Origin: Dysgonomonas mossii DSM 22836
GTDB lineage: Bacteria > Bacteroidota > Bacteroidia > Bacteroidales > Dysgonomonadaceae
NCBI RefSeq assembly: GCF_000213575.1
Contig: NZ_GL892009.1
Span: 124,001 to 188,000 of the forward strand
Length of the DNA stretch: 64,000 nt
Direction of reading: 5' to 3'
Part shown: positions 45,284-54,703 of the stretch, in pieces
How the letters are laid out: every line of letters begins with the position of its first letter
Position numbering within the stretch: position 1 is the first letter of the stretch
Position numbers and translations under genes: made by a program
Notes under the pieces: generated by a model
The model's database searches: none
The model's input: the letters and a program-made list of their open reading frames with translations, nothing else
What the model was told of the DNA's origin: nothing

Positions 45284-46858
45284 ATGAAAATGTATAATTT
45301 AAAATCAATCACAGCTGTGGTTTTCATTTCTGTTACACTTCTGCTCACATCTTGTGTTGGAGATAATTTACATCCTGTAAATCCAACAGAAGATGACCTG
45401 ACTCCAACAGAAAGACTCGGAAATCTTTTTCCTACAATGCTATATCTTTTACATAATAGTCAGGAAAACAATAGTCAACATATTGAGCAGATGGTAGGAA
45501 ATCAATATGGAGGTTATATGGTAACGACTAACAACTGGCAAGGTACAAATTTTGGAACATTCAATCCTCCGGCAGGATGGATAGAGGCTCCATTCAGTAC
45601 TGTTTTTATTGGATTTTATTCCAATTTTCAAAAAATCATTGATGTAACCGAGCGAAAAGGGCATATATATGCTTGGGCTTCTATTATCAGAGTAGCTGCA
45701 ATGCTGAGAATAACTGATACCTACGGACCAATACCTTATTCTAAAATGGGATATGGAAAGCTGGAAGTAGAATACGACAGTGTACAAGACATATATCACT
45801 ATATGATCGAAGATCTAGACAATAGCATCATTGCTCTAACTAAATATCTAAAAGAAACTTCGGGACAAGGAGCAATCGGACAATATGACAAGATCTTTAA
45901 TGGTGATTTTAACAAATGGATTAAGTTTGCAAACTCTCTAAAACTAAGAATAGCTGTGCGTATCGCTGCTGTTGATACAGATTATGCAAAAAAGGTTATA
46001 TCTTCTGCCATTAATGATAATGGTGGAACAATAGAGATAAATGCTGATAATGCTTTTCTTCCATCAAACGATAATCCTTATTACAAAGCATCACATTTGT
46101 GGGGCGATTTAGCTTGTAGCGCTGTCCTGTCTTCATATATGAATGGATTTAAAGATCCTCGCCGTATAGCTTATATGACAAAAGTAAAAGACGCAATTGA
46201 ATATAGAGGTGTGCGTATGGGCATTAAAGATATAAACAAAGATATATACTCGAACGCTAACTATTTTTCAAAACCTGCTTTCACTAAAGATTCTCCTTTA
46301 TTAGTCTTTTGCGCCGCCGAAACAGCATTTCTAAAAGCCGAAGCTGCACTTAAAGGATGGATTGCCGGAGGAGATGCAAAAGCTAAAGAATACTACGAAC
46401 GAGGTATAATCTTATCGATGGAACAACATAATATCAGTCCGGGTGAATATTTAACAGGAAAAACTGTTCCGGAAGAATATCGAGATCCTGCGAATTCGGC
46501 AACAGCTAAAGTTGCAAGCCCAACAACGGTCAATTGGGACGATAGTGGAATTACAGAAAACACTAAACTTGAAAAAATTATTACTCAAAAATGGTTAGCT
46601 AACTATCCATTAGGTTTTGAAGCATGGTGCGATCATCGCCGCACAGGCTTCCCTCAGTTCTTCACAGCTCAAACAAACCTAAGTGCAGGTAGTCTTATGG
46701 GATCAATAACCAATACTTCAAGCCGTATGGCAAGAAGACTTCCGTATCCGCAGTTAGAATATTCGGGTAATAACAAAAATGTACAAAAAGCAGTATCAAC
46801 TCTGCTAGGAGGAACTGACGATGGTAGCGTTGATATCTGGTGGGCAAAAAAACATTAA
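45284..46858 (+). CDS. SusD-type surface glycan-binding lipoprotein
   Basis: A SusD-like outer-membrane lipoprotein of 524 residues forming the lid over the SusC pore. Lipobox LLLTSC at about 19-24. The sequence resembles the SusD/RagB SusD-like_2 subgroup: LFPTMLYLLHNSQENN, RITDTYGPIPYSKMGYGK, FNKWIKFANSLKLRIAVRIA, FLKAEAALKGWIAGGDA, and the C-terminal FEAWCDHRRTGFPQ and RMARRLPYPQLEY. Length is normal. Works with the preceding SusC to take up oligosaccharide released by the GH18 enzyme. Confidence 0.94.
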   Translation: MKMYNLKSITAVVFISVTLLLTSCVGDNLHPVNPTEDDLTPTERLGNLFPTMLYLLHNSQENNSQHIEQMVGNQYGGYMVTTNNWQGTNFGTFNPPAGWIEAPFSTVFIGFYSNFQKIIDVTERKGHIYAWASIIRVAAMLRITDTYGPIPYSKMGYGKLEVEYDSVQDIYHYMIEDLDNSIIALTKYLKETSGQGAIGQYDKIFNGDFNKWIKFANSLKLRIAVRIAAVDTDYAKKVISSAINDNGGTIEINADNAFLPSNDNPYYKASHLWGDLACSAVLSSYMNGFKDPRRIAYMTKVKDAIEYRGVRMGIKDINKDIYSNANYFSKPAFTKDSPLLVFCAAETAFLKAEAALKGWIAGGDAKAKEYYERGIILSMEQHNISPGEYLTGKTVPEEYRDPANSATAKVASPTTVNWDDSGITENTKLEKIITQKWLANYPLGFEAWCDHRRTGFPQFFTAQTNLSAGSLMGSITNTSSRMARRLPYPQLEYSGNNKNVQKAVSTLLGGTDDGSVDIWWAKKH

Positions 46859-46882
46859 ATAACCGATAAAAAAAACGTAATT

Positions 46883-48022
46883 ATGAAAATAAAAATATTA
46901 AATATAGGGCTGAATTTAATTATTACATCTTTACTCATGATGGGATGTAGCGATTGGACCGAGATTGAATCTGAAAACAAAATAGATCTTGAAGCAACGA
47001 TCAAAACAGAAGAATACTATACAGCTTTACGAGAATGGAAAAAGACACCGGGACTACCTCAAATATTTGTATGGTTCGATAATTGGACCGGAACTTATCC
47101 TACAGGGGAGAATAGTCTTAGAGGATTACCCGATTCTGTAACAATTGCATCTAACTGGGGAGGTCATCCAAAATTTGATCTTACTGCCGAACGTAAAGCA
47201 GATATGGAATATGTTCAGAAAGTTAAAGGAACTAAAGTTGTAGTAACTCTTTTCTCCGATTACATAGGAGCTGATGTTCCTCATGAAGCAATATATGATG
47301 TCGGAAACAGTTCGGACGAAACTATCGTAAGACCAGCTATTCGTCGCTACGCTGAAGCTATCTATGATGCAGTTGTAAAAGCCGGATATGATGGTTTTGA
47401 TTGGGATTATGAGCCTATGGGTATGCCTGACCCTACACATGGAAGTCCTCTATGGAGAAACAAAACACAAAGAAGAATATTTGTCGAAGAATTGGGATAT
47501 TGGTTTGGAAAGGGCTCCCAAAGAACAGATCGCGCCGGTAGAAAGTCGGCAAAAGAAGGCTTACTATTTTTAATTGACGGAGAAATTGGAGTTGGAAGCA
47601 GAATGGATAAAGACTGGGAATCTCAGTATGTCGATTATTTTGTTCTACAAGCCTATGGAGGCATGTCTGATTGGCGGATGGATGGCGTAATAGAAGATAT
47701 GAGTATACATATTGATAAAAATCGAATAACAGCAGAAGAAGTAGTAAAAAGGACTATTATAACAGAAAACTTTGAAAGTTATGCTTCTACAGGTGGAGGA
47801 TTCCTTAATATGTCAAATTATATTTACAAAAAAGGAACGATCGATCAACAAATAGGTAGATGTGGACTTTATCGCACCGGGTTTGATTATGCTCCTCGTG
47901 GAGGAAAATTTGTACATGATGGTGCTCAAGAATATTATTTTCTTAGACGCGGAATTACGAATTTATATAAGACGTTTTACGAAAGGCAAAAAAGTAAACC
48001 TAAAACGAATGAATCGAAGTAA
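46883..48022 (+). CDS. GH18 endo-beta-N-acetylglucosaminidase lipoprotein
   Basis: A glycoside hydrolase family 18 enzyme of 379 residues anchored by a lipobox (LLMMGC, Cys22). The catalytic motif is GYDGFDWDYEPMG with Asp170, Asp173, Asp175 and proton donor Glu177, a full DxxDxDxE. The GH18 start strand is QIFVWFDNWTG. It resembles Endo-F/BT-type enzymes that cut the chitobiose core of N-linked glycans, rather than chitinases, judged by size and PUL context. It would release glycans at the cell surface for the SusCD pair. Specificity is inference. Confidence 0.88.
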   Translation: MKIKILNIGLNLIITSLLMMGCSDWTEIESENKIDLEATIKTEEYYTALREWKKTPGLPQIFVWFDNWTGTYPTGENSLRGLPDSVTIASNWGGHPKFDLTAERKADMEYVQKVKGTKVVVTLFSDYIGADVPHEAIYDVGNSSDETIVRPAIRRYAEAIYDAVVKAGYDGFDWDYEPMGMPDPTHGSPLWRNKTQRRIFVEELGYWFGKGSQRTDRAGRKSAKEGLLFLIDGEIGVGSRMDKDWESQYVDYFVLQAYGGMSDWRMDGVIEDMSIHIDKNRITAEEVVKRTIITENFESYASTGGGFLNMSNYIYKKGTIDQQIGRCGLYRTGFDYAPRGGKFVHDGAQEYYFLRRGITNLYKTFYERQKSKPKTNESK

Positions 48023-48040
48023 CTATCATTTGAATAATAC

Positions 48041-49183
48041 ATGAATATGAAAAAGATTAATATAGTAAATTTTATACTTGCATTTACAGTCACTGCTTTT
48101 ATCGGTTGTGAAAATGCAGAATATGAAGTAAAGGATAATAATGTATACTTGAGCGATGCAACAACTTCTGAGGCTAAAGTTGTTGTTATGGAAGGTAATA
48201 TAAATATTGACGTCAATATCCGCCTTGCAAAGAAATTAGATCATGATGTAGAACTTTATATTAAAATCAATCCAACCCTTCTCGAAGAGTACAATAAAGC
48301 AAATGCGACAGAATATAATTTAATTCCGAATATAGAGATCCCCGATAAAGGGAAAGTTATTATTCCCGCGGGAGAAATAGGAGCACTTTGTAGAATACCT
48401 TTGGCTGATTTCGATATGAAAGGAAAAAGATATGCTATTTCTGTTGAATTGAGTGATGTAGCGACTAAGGGTATTGAACGTTCCAACACTTTATCCAACT
48501 TTGTTTATTTGATATCCAAGCCTTTAATCACGTCCGTTGCTGTAATGAAGGGTTATAATGAAAAGATGGTACGAACTGCGCCAGCAACACTTTGGGGTAT
48601 CACTACAAAAGAGTGGAGCCTTGAGTGTTTGACAAATATGTCCGGATATAGCAACAATAATCAAGCTATTTTCAACATGGGAAGTAAAGATCATGAAATA
48701 TACATTCGATTCGGCGATGCAAATAGTCCATACAACTACCTCCAAATAAAAACACTCGGAGGACAAGTTGAAACAAAACGAGATCTAGAACCAAAAAAAT
48801 GGTATCATTGGGCTTTTGTATATGACGGAAAAACTCTTACGGTCTATCGTGATGGGGAATTTAATGTAAAATTTGAACCCCCAATGCCAAAAGGAGGGTC
48901 TGTAAGATTCGACTATGTAGAGATGATTTCGAGTGGTAGTTATTTTAGAGATCAATGTAAGATGAGCCAGGTTAGATTATGGAAGAAAGCAATCTCAAGA
49001 GATCAAATAAAGAATAATATGCACTTCTCTATAGACCCAACCAATCCTAATTTAATTGGTTATTGGCCTATGAATGAAGGTAAAGGAAATACTTTCGCAG
49101 ATATTACAGGTAATGGACACAATGGTACTGCTGATGAAAACATCCTGATTAATTGGGAACATAATATAAGATTTGATAAATAA
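48041..49183 (+). CDS. DUF1735 and LamG domain surface lipoprotein
   Basis: A 380-residue exported protein. The signal ends in a lipobox-like FIGC (about 21-24). Residues about 30-155 match the BT_3987-type DUF1735 domain (VVVMEGNINIDVNIRLAKKL, YNLIPNIEIPDKGKVIIPAG). Residues about 175-370 form a laminin-G/concanavalin-like sandwich (WSLECLTNMSGYSNNNQAIF, WYHWAFVYDGKTLTVYRDGE, LIGYWPMNEGKGNTFADITG). This architecture is common in N-glycan PULs beside GH18 enzymes, as a binding protein for host-type glycoproteins. Last gene of the PUL, followed by a terminator. Confidence 0.87.
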   Translation: MNMKKINIVNFILAFTVTAFIGCENAEYEVKDNNVYLSDATTSEAKVVVMEGNINIDVNIRLAKKLDHDVELYIKINPTLLEEYNKANATEYNLIPNIEIPDKGKVIIPAGEIGALCRIPLADFDMKGKRYAISVELSDVATKGIERSNTLSNFVYLISKPLITSVAVMKGYNEKMVRTAPATLWGITTKEWSLECLTNMSGYSNNNQAIFNMGSKDHEIYIRFGDANSPYNYLQIKTLGGQVETKRDLEPKKWYHWAFVYDGKTLTVYRDGEFNVKFEPPMPKGGSVRFDYVEMISSGSYFRDQCKMSQVRLWKKAISRDQIKNNMHFSIDPTNPNLIGYWPMNEGKGNTFADITGNGHNGTADENILINWEHNIRFDK

Positions 49184-49238
49184 ATATAGTCTTATTCTAA
49201 ATAATAAATTAGCATATTAAGCTAGCATCTAACTGAAT

Positions 49239-49272
49239 CGATAGGAAGATAATCTTCCTATCGTATTTTTTT
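49239..49272 (+). terminator. Terminator of the polysaccharide utilisation locus
   Basis: CGATAGGAAGA (49239-49249) pairs with TCTTCCTATCG (49253-49263), an 11-bp perfect stem with a TAA loop, followed by TATTTTTTT. Confidence 0.88.
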
Positions 49273-49449
49273 ATAAATATCCGAAGGTTATTATATACAT
49301 GGATTTAAGGTAAAAGCCCATCAATCTATACTTCGTTTAATATTAAGCAATATCCCTATTGAATTTAACAACTTTAAGGTTAGCTATCTCAAAAAATAAG
49401 AATAAAAAAGAATAAATATTATCTTTGACTACAAACTAAAAAAGAATAC

Positions 49450-50106
49450 ATGTCTGATCAAGAAAAATATAATCGAATATTTGAGGCTAATAACAAATGG
49501 ATAGAAAAAAATAAGATAGACAATCCCGGATTATTTAAGTTATTAGCAGCAGACCAACATCCTGATTTTCTATATATCGGATGTTCTGATAGCAGGGTAC
49601 ATCCCAATCAGGTTATGGGATTAAAACCCGGAGAGGTTTTTATCCATCGTAATATCGCAAACATGGTTATAGCCACTGACCTGAGTGCTCTCTCCGTCAT
49701 CAACTACGGGGTTGAATACCTAAAAGTTAAATTTATTATTGTTTGTGGTCACTATGGTTGTGGAGGAATAGAAGCGGCGATGAAAAAGTCGGACTATGGG
49801 ATACTTAACCCTTGGCTGCGAAGTATACGAGACGTCTACCATCTACATAAAGAGGAACTGGCCGCTATTAATGATATCGGAGCCAGACATAGGCGACTTG
49901 TAGAACTTAATACATATGAACAATGCCGCAACATAATCAAAATGGGCGAAGTTCAAAAGTCTTATTACGAAAAAGGATATCCTAAAGTTGCCGGATGGGT
50001 TTTTGATATAAAGGATGCCCAACTCCATGATCTTTACTTCGATATGGACGGCGAGCTTGATAAGATTAAAGAGATTTATGATATTACAGGCAATACTGAA
50101 GATTGA
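49450..50106 (+). CDS. can: Beta-class carbonic anhydrase
   Basis: Interconverts carbon dioxide and bicarbonate in the cytoplasm. A beta-class enzyme of 218 residues with zinc ligands Cys45, His101 and Cys104 and the Asp47/Arg49 dyad (YIGCSDSRVHPNQ; VCGHYGCGGI). The pattern GEVFIHRNIANMV and the length are typical. Bicarbonate supply matters for carbamoyl phosphate and succinate production in these bacteria. It is a single gene with no clear operon partner. Confidence 0.94.
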   Translation: MSDQEKYNRIFEANNKWIEKNKIDNPGLFKLLAADQHPDFLYIGCSDSRVHPNQVMGLKPGEVFIHRNIANMVIATDLSALSVINYGVEYLKVKFIIVCGHYGCGGIEAAMKKSDYGILNPWLRSIRDVYHLHKEELAAINDIGARHRRLVELNTYEQCRNIIKMGEVQKSYYEKGYPKVAGWVFDIKDAQLHDLYFDMDGELDKIKEIYDITGNTED

Positions 50107-50140
50107 AGAATCCCCCACCCCTACCCCATAAATATCATTG

Positions 50141-50192
50141 CACCCTTTTTCCTCTTTAAATACCCTTTTAGGGGCTTTTAGGAAAAAGGGTG
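50141..50192. repeat. 13-bp perfect inverted repeat between convergent genes
   Basis: CACCCTTTTTCCT (50141-50153) and AGGAAAAAGGGTG (50180-50192) are perfect complements with 26 bases between, including a smaller CCC/GGG pairing. It lies between the ends of the carbonic anhydrase and DUF4293 genes. It may serve as a two-way terminator, although neither side has a long T-run. Confidence 0.6.
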
Positions 50193-50283
50193 TAAATGTC
50201 TCTTATATTACTTATATCCGCAATTGATATTAAATAATATCAAAAAACGAATATGTATGCTTACTTCAAATTAATGTCATAGC

Positions 50284-50745
50284 TTATCGTATGCGGTCTA
50301 AAGATTTTACAAGCTTTTCGTCTTTCTTTATACGTGAAACAGCAAGTAAATCAAAGATCAGTGCTAATACAGGGAAAATAATTCCCAGTTGAATATTTAA
50401 GGAATATTCTGGAGTAATCTTATCTAAGAATGCATTTATATAAAATGCGGCAGTCACATAATATATAGCTATCAACAAAGCCGTAAATAATCCCAGTTTT
50501 ATTTGTAACTTCCTTTTCTTATACAAAAATATATTTAGAAAGGCTACTATAGCAGATAGGGCGCAAAAGATAGCAGCTCCCCAAGCATGATAAGATATTG
50601 AATCATCAAATATGCCTAAAGAATTGAACAATATACTTGAAAATTTAAGACCTTCACTGGTTATCTCAAGCGATGGAATCACAAAAGTAGCCCCCATCGA
50701 TATCGTTGTAAGAAGGAGAAAAATCGACTGTATACGCTGTATCAT
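50284..50745 (-). CDS. DUF4293 family membrane protein
   Basis: A 153-residue inner-membrane protein with four predicted helices (IFLLLTTISMGATFVIP; AWGAAIFCALSAIVAFLNIF; LGLFTALLIAIYYVTAAFYI; LGIIFPVLALIFDLLAVSRI). The opening MIQRIQSIFLLL and the conserved position after rpoZ are the hallmark of DUF4293 in Bacteroidetes. Function unknown. It follows the rpoZ gene by six bases. Confidence 0.87.
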   Translation of the reverse strand: MIQRIQSIFLLLTTISMGATFVIPSLEITSEGLKFSSILFNSLGIFDDSISYHAWGAAIFCALSAIVAFLNIFLYKKRKLQIKLGLFTALLIAIYYVTAAFYINAFLDKITPEYSLNIQLGIIFPVLALIFDLLAVSRIKKDEKLVKSLDRIR

Positions 50746-50751
50746 TCTATA

Positions 50752-51084
50752 TTAGAAATTATCTTTATCCTTACTAGGATTTCTATAATAAAGTTTACCT
50801 TCTGTATATTCCTGAGCAGCTATAAGCGTTGGCTTAGGTAGTTTTTCGTAATAACGAGAGATTTCTATTTGTTCTCTGTTTTCGAAAACTTCTTCCAGAT
50901 TATCGTTATATGAAGCAAATTCCTGTAGTTTTTTATCCAAATCCTGTTTCATTTCCACAGAGATCTGATTAGAACGCTTAGCAATAATTCTAACAGTTTC
51001 GTATACATTACCGGTGTCTTCTGACAAAGACATCATATCTCTGGTAATGGTATTGCTTGCTGCATTTGTTTTTCTATAATCCAT
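50752..51084 (-). CDS. rpoZ: RNA polymerase omega subunit (Bacteroidetes RpoZ/Rpb6 type)
   Basis: A 110-residue protein. It opens MDYRKTNAASNTITRDMMSL with NVYETVRIIAKRSNQISVEM, the omega/Rpb6 helix that binds beta-prime. Bacteroidetes omega subunits are slightly longer than in E. coli and are typically located between bamD and a DUF4293 gene, as here. It helps RNA polymerase assembly. The order bamD-rpoZ-DUF4293 with short spacers suggests one operon. Confidence 0.88.
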   Translation of the reverse strand: MDYRKTNAASNTITRDMMSLSEDTGNVYETVRIIAKRSNQISVEMKQDLDKKLQEFASYNDNLEEVFENREQIEISRYYEKLPKPTLIAAQEYTEGKLYYRNPSKDKDNF

Positions 51085-51129
51085 AATGATTTTTAAAATA
51101 TAATTATATTGTTTTTTTCTATTATTTAT

Positions 51130-51984
51130 TTACTTCTTTAGCTCTTGCTGAACGGCTTCGTTGGTAGCATCATCCACCTCCTGTCCCAATGCTTTTAGAG
51201 CAGCACGATAATAGCGTTCACTTTCTTTGGTGTACTTACCGTTAGGGAACATATTCTTATAATTGAAATGTTCATCCATCAGTTCTCTGTAACGTACAGG
51301 TTTCTTCTCTTCAACACTATAAACGGCTTGTTCAAATCTCGCTCTTACAATCAAAATCTGGAATTCCTCTGTAAATTCAGAGAAAGGATAAGATTTCAGA
51401 GCCTCACGTGCAGTTACTACGCAAGATTCGTAATAGTTCTCTCTATTATAAAGCCCCAAGTTGTAATATAAGCGTGCGGCAAGGAATTCTTTGTATGCTA
51501 ACTTTTCTTGAAGTTTAAACATCAAATCCTGAGCTTCGGGAGCCTTTTCACTTTGAGGAAAATATTCCAAAAAGTTTTGAAATTCCTGAATACCTTTATA
51601 GGTACTTGTTTGGTCTAACCTCGCATCCGGAGAGTCGAGATACAAGCCATAAGCAGAATTGAAACGTGCCAACTCGGTAAATTCTCCCTTCGGGAATTTA
51701 TTATAATATCGGGTATAATATTGAGTAGCTGTTGTATAATCTTTATCATAGAAATAGGACTGAGCCAACAGATACAATATTTCCTGTTCTTTGGAAGACC
51801 CTGTATATGCAGATAAAATCTCATCTAGCAAGGTGATTGTTCTTCCATATTTCTTTTGATCGAAGTATTTCTTAGCATATTCATACTTTAACTCGGCATC
51901 GCGGCTTTTCAATATTTTATTATATTCGCCGCATGATGCAAGCAGCATTGCTAATAATAAGGTACACAGGATTCGTATCTTCAT
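51130..51984 (-). CDS. bamD: Outer membrane assembly lipoprotein BamD
   Basis: A 284-residue lipoprotein part of the BAM complex that folds beta-barrel proteins. The lipobox is LLASC (about 16-20); a series of TPR-like helices follows (YEYAKKYFDQKKYGRTITLL, ILYLLAQSYFYDKDYTTATQ, YYTRYYNKFPKGEFTELARF). I start at the ATG at 51984 rather than the TTG three codons earlier because the signal peptide begins directly there. It is the first gene of the bamD-rpoZ-DUF4293 unit. Confidence 0.9.
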   Translation of the reverse strand: MKIRILCTLLLAMLLASCGEYNKILKSRDAELKYEYAKKYFDQKKYGRTITLLDEILSAYTGSSKEQEILYLLAQSYFYDKDYTTATQYYTRYYNKFPKGEFTELARFNSAYGLYLDSPDARLDQTSTYKGIQEFQNFLEYFPQSEKAPEAQDLMFKLQEKLAYKEFLAARLYYNLGLYNRENYYESCVVTAREALKSYPFSEFTEEFQILIVRARFEQAVYSVEEKKPVRYRELMDEHFNYKNMFPNGKYTKESERYYRAALKALGQEVDDATNEAVQQELKK

Positions 51985-52077
51985 TCTACTCAAAAATTAG
52001 TTTGCAAATTTACACAAAGCTTTTATAATTTAAAAATAAACTTTTACAATTATATTTTTTTGAGATTCACTATCAGT

Positions 52078-53292
52078 CTAGCGAAACATCGAAACAACTT
52101 TTTTCACTCCAATTACCAACTGATAAATCTCTTCTTTTGTATTGTAGAATGCCAATGAAGCTCTCACCGTACCGTCTATACCCAACTCATCCATAAGAGG
52201 TTGAGCGCAGTGATGACCTGTACGAACGGCTATTCCCATTTTATCTAAAAGCATTCCCATATCGTAATGATGAATATTATCTACCAAAAACGAGATTACG
52301 CTGCTTTTCTTATCCGAAGTTCCATATATTCGTAAACCTTCTATTTTCAGTAATTCATCAGTACAATATCTTAATAACTCATCTTCGTATGCTTTTATTG
52401 AGTCGAGCCCAATATTTTTTATGTATTTCAATGCTGTAGCCAACGCTATCACACCCGGATAATCCGGAGTCCCGGCTTCGAATTTGAATGGTAACTCATT
52501 GAATGTAGTACCTTTAAAAGAAACAGTTTTTATCATTTCACCCCCTCCCTGATAAGGTGGCATCTGATTCAGCCATTTTTCTTTCCCGTACAACACGCCT
52601 ACTCCATTCGGCCCGTACACCTTATGTCCTGAGAAAACAAGAAAATCACAGTCCATTTTTTGTACATCCAGCACCATATGCTGAACCGACTGAGCTGCAT
52701 CTATTAGCACAGGAACATTATGTTTATGAGCAATTTCGATTATTTTATCAACAGGATTTACAGTGCCCAATACATTAGAGACATGTGTAATAGATATCAG
52801 ACGTGTTTTTGGAGAAATAAGTTTCTCCATTTCGTCCAACATCAATTCTCCCTTATCGTTGATAGGAATTACTTTAAGCTTAACTCCTCGTATTGGCTCT
52901 TGCAACTGCCACGATACAATATTGGCATGGTGCTCCATTGCCGAAATAATAATTTCGTCACCCTCATTGCAAAATTGGCGGCAAAAACTATGAGCAACAA
53001 GATTTATCGACTCTGTAGTGCCCCTTGTAAAAATGATCTCATGACTATGTTTAGCATTGATGAATTGTTGCACCACCACTCTCGATTCTTCAGCCAGGTC
53101 TGTAGCTTGCTGGCTTAAATAATGTACACCACGATGCACATTGGCGTTCGTGGTGTAATATATTTTCGTCATTTCCTCTACCACACATCTTGGTTTTTCG
53201 GTAGTAGCCCCATTATCAAGATAAATAAGAGGTTTACCATAAACCGTAGTAGATAGAATAGGAAAATCTGATCTTATTTCTTCTATATTCAT
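52078..53292 (-). CDS. sufS: SufS cysteine desulfurase
   Basis: A 404-residue PLP enzyme that removes sulfur from cysteine to feed iron-sulfur cluster assembly. YLDNGATTEKP (24-34), the Schiff-base lysine Lys224 in FSGHKVYGPNG, and the catalytic Cys362 in RTGHHCAQPL mark the SufS/type II class. Length normal. It is third in the sufC-sufD-sufS row, 70 bases after sufD. No SufE or SufU is visible in the window. Confidence 0.95.
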   Translation of the reverse strand: MNIEEIRSDFPILSTTVYGKPLIYLDNGATTEKPRCVVEEMTKIYYTTNANVHRGVHYLSQQATDLAEESRVVVQQFINAKHSHEIIFTRGTTESINLVAHSFCRQFCNEGDEIIISAMEHHANIVSWQLQEPIRGVKLKVIPINDKGELMLDEMEKLISPKTRLISITHVSNVLGTVNPVDKIIEIAHKHNVPVLIDAAQSVQHMVLDVQKMDCDFLVFSGHKVYGPNGVGVLYGKEKWLNQMPPYQGGGEMIKTVSFKGTTFNELPFKFEAGTPDYPGVIALATALKYIKNIGLDSIKAYEDELLRYCTDELLKIEGLRIYGTSDKKSSVISFLVDNIHHYDMGMLLDKMGIAVRTGHHCAQPLMDELGIDGTVRASLAFYNTKEEIYQLVIGVKKVVSMFR

Positions 53293-53362
53293 TTTTTTAC
53301 TGTCAACAGTCAGCAGTTAGCAGCATAATCAGATTCTGCAACCGAAAACCATGTTTCATTTA

Positions 53363-54703
53363 TCATTTACATACTGCACAATTTCCGCAACGAGCAGATT
53401 CTCCCTTGAAACGTTTTTCGACCAAATCCAGTAGTCTTTCTTTCAGACGATCGATACGAACATGTTCTAATACTCCCGCAGCAAAGGCTTGCATTAGCAT
53501 CAAACGAGCAGATTCCTTAGATAGACCACGAGAGCGAAGATAAAATAAAGCCTCTTCATCTAACTGTCCTGTAGTTAATCCGTGCGAGCATTTCACATCG
53601 TCTGCATAAATCTCCAACTGCGGCTTAGAATACATATGAGCATTTGGAGAAATACATAAGTTATTATTCGACTGATATGCCAATGTTTTCTGTGCATCTT
53701 TTTCAACCCGTATACGTCCACAAAAAGCGCCTGTAGCCTCGTCTTGCAACACATACTTGAACAACTGCGTACTCGTGCAGTGCGGTACAAGATGATCGAG
53801 AAAAGCAAAATTATCTACATACTGATGCTTATCCGCTATAACCATACCACAGACATAAGCTTCGGCATGCTGTCCGGATAGTTTTACATTATAGTTATTG
53901 CGGCTAACGCCGGTATTAAATGTCATATTATTGATCAATACATTTGATGCTTCAAGCTGATGAACAAACGTATTTGTCAAACGAGTAACTTTATCTGAGT
54001 TTTCTTCCAAGTCGTAATAATCGATAAGGGCATTACGTCCCGCAAATATTTCTGTAACCTGTGTTGCTAAAAACTGAGATTCATCTACAGTATGATCGCA
54101 AATAAGTAATTTTACCTGCGCATCATCCTCGGCTATAATCAGAATTCGGCGATTAACAAGAATATTAAATTCACTCTTCAATATATTGATCAGCTGAATC
54201 GGTTCTTCTACAACAACGCCTTTTGGCACATAAATAACAAAACCATCTTGCGCAAACATTGTATTGAATGCTACAATTCCGTTATTATCCATGTCTGCGA
54301 TCTGCCCATAATATTTAGAAAACACATCAGGCTTTTCTTCCGCAAAATGTTTGAAACTACCAACAAATACCCCGCTCGGATAGTTTATCTTTGGCTTGTG
54401 TTCTTCATGAAATATATCATTAAGAACAAAGTACAGGTTTGTAGTCAAATTGGGGATTTCACACCTAAATGCAACATAAGGGTTCCCTGTAAATGGTAAT
54501 CTGTTGATATTAAGAGCAAAGTCAGGTAAAAACTCCGCTGCTACGTCCAGATAAAGATAGTCCTCCATCTTTTTAGTAGGGAATCCCTGATCTTTAAAAA
54601 TATTTAGTGCTTTATCTCGAAGACCATTCATCCCTGATAAAGACTTTGAATCGATCTTATCTCTATACTGGGTAAATATGTCTATATATTGGTTTTCTAT
54701 CAT
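53363..54703 (-). CDS. sufD: SufD, iron-sulfur cluster scaffold complex subunit
   Basis: SufD (446 residues) forms the SufBC2D scaffold for building iron-sulfur clusters. The body is a right-handed beta-helix (NRRILIIAEDDAQVKLLICD, EASNVLINNMTFNTGVSRNN, GRIRVEKDAQKTLAYQSNNN), with the C-terminal signature KCSHGLTTGQLDEEALFYLR. Its start codon overlaps the sufC stop by four bases, indicating coupled translation. Beta-helix proteins SufB and SufD are related; the length and C-terminal end favour SufD. Confidence 0.93.
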   Translation of the reverse strand: MIENQYIDIFTQYRDKIDSKSLSGMNGLRDKALNIFKDQGFPTKKMEDYLYLDVAAEFLPDFALNINRLPFTGNPYVAFRCEIPNLTTNLYFVLNDIFHEEHKPKINYPSGVFVGSFKHFAEEKPDVFSKYYGQIADMDNNGIVAFNTMFAQDGFVIYVPKGVVVEEPIQLINILKSEFNILVNRRILIIAEDDAQVKLLICDHTVDESQFLATQVTEIFAGRNALIDYYDLEENSDKVTRLTNTFVHQLEASNVLINNMTFNTGVSRNNYNVKLSGQHAEAYVCGMVIADKHQYVDNFAFLDHLVPHCTSTQLFKYVLQDEATGAFCGRIRVEKDAQKTLAYQSNNNLCISPNAHMYSKPQLEIYADDVKCSHGLTTGQLDEEALFYLRSRGLSKESARLMLMQAFAAGVLEHVRIDRLKERLLDLVEKRFKGESARCGNCAVCK

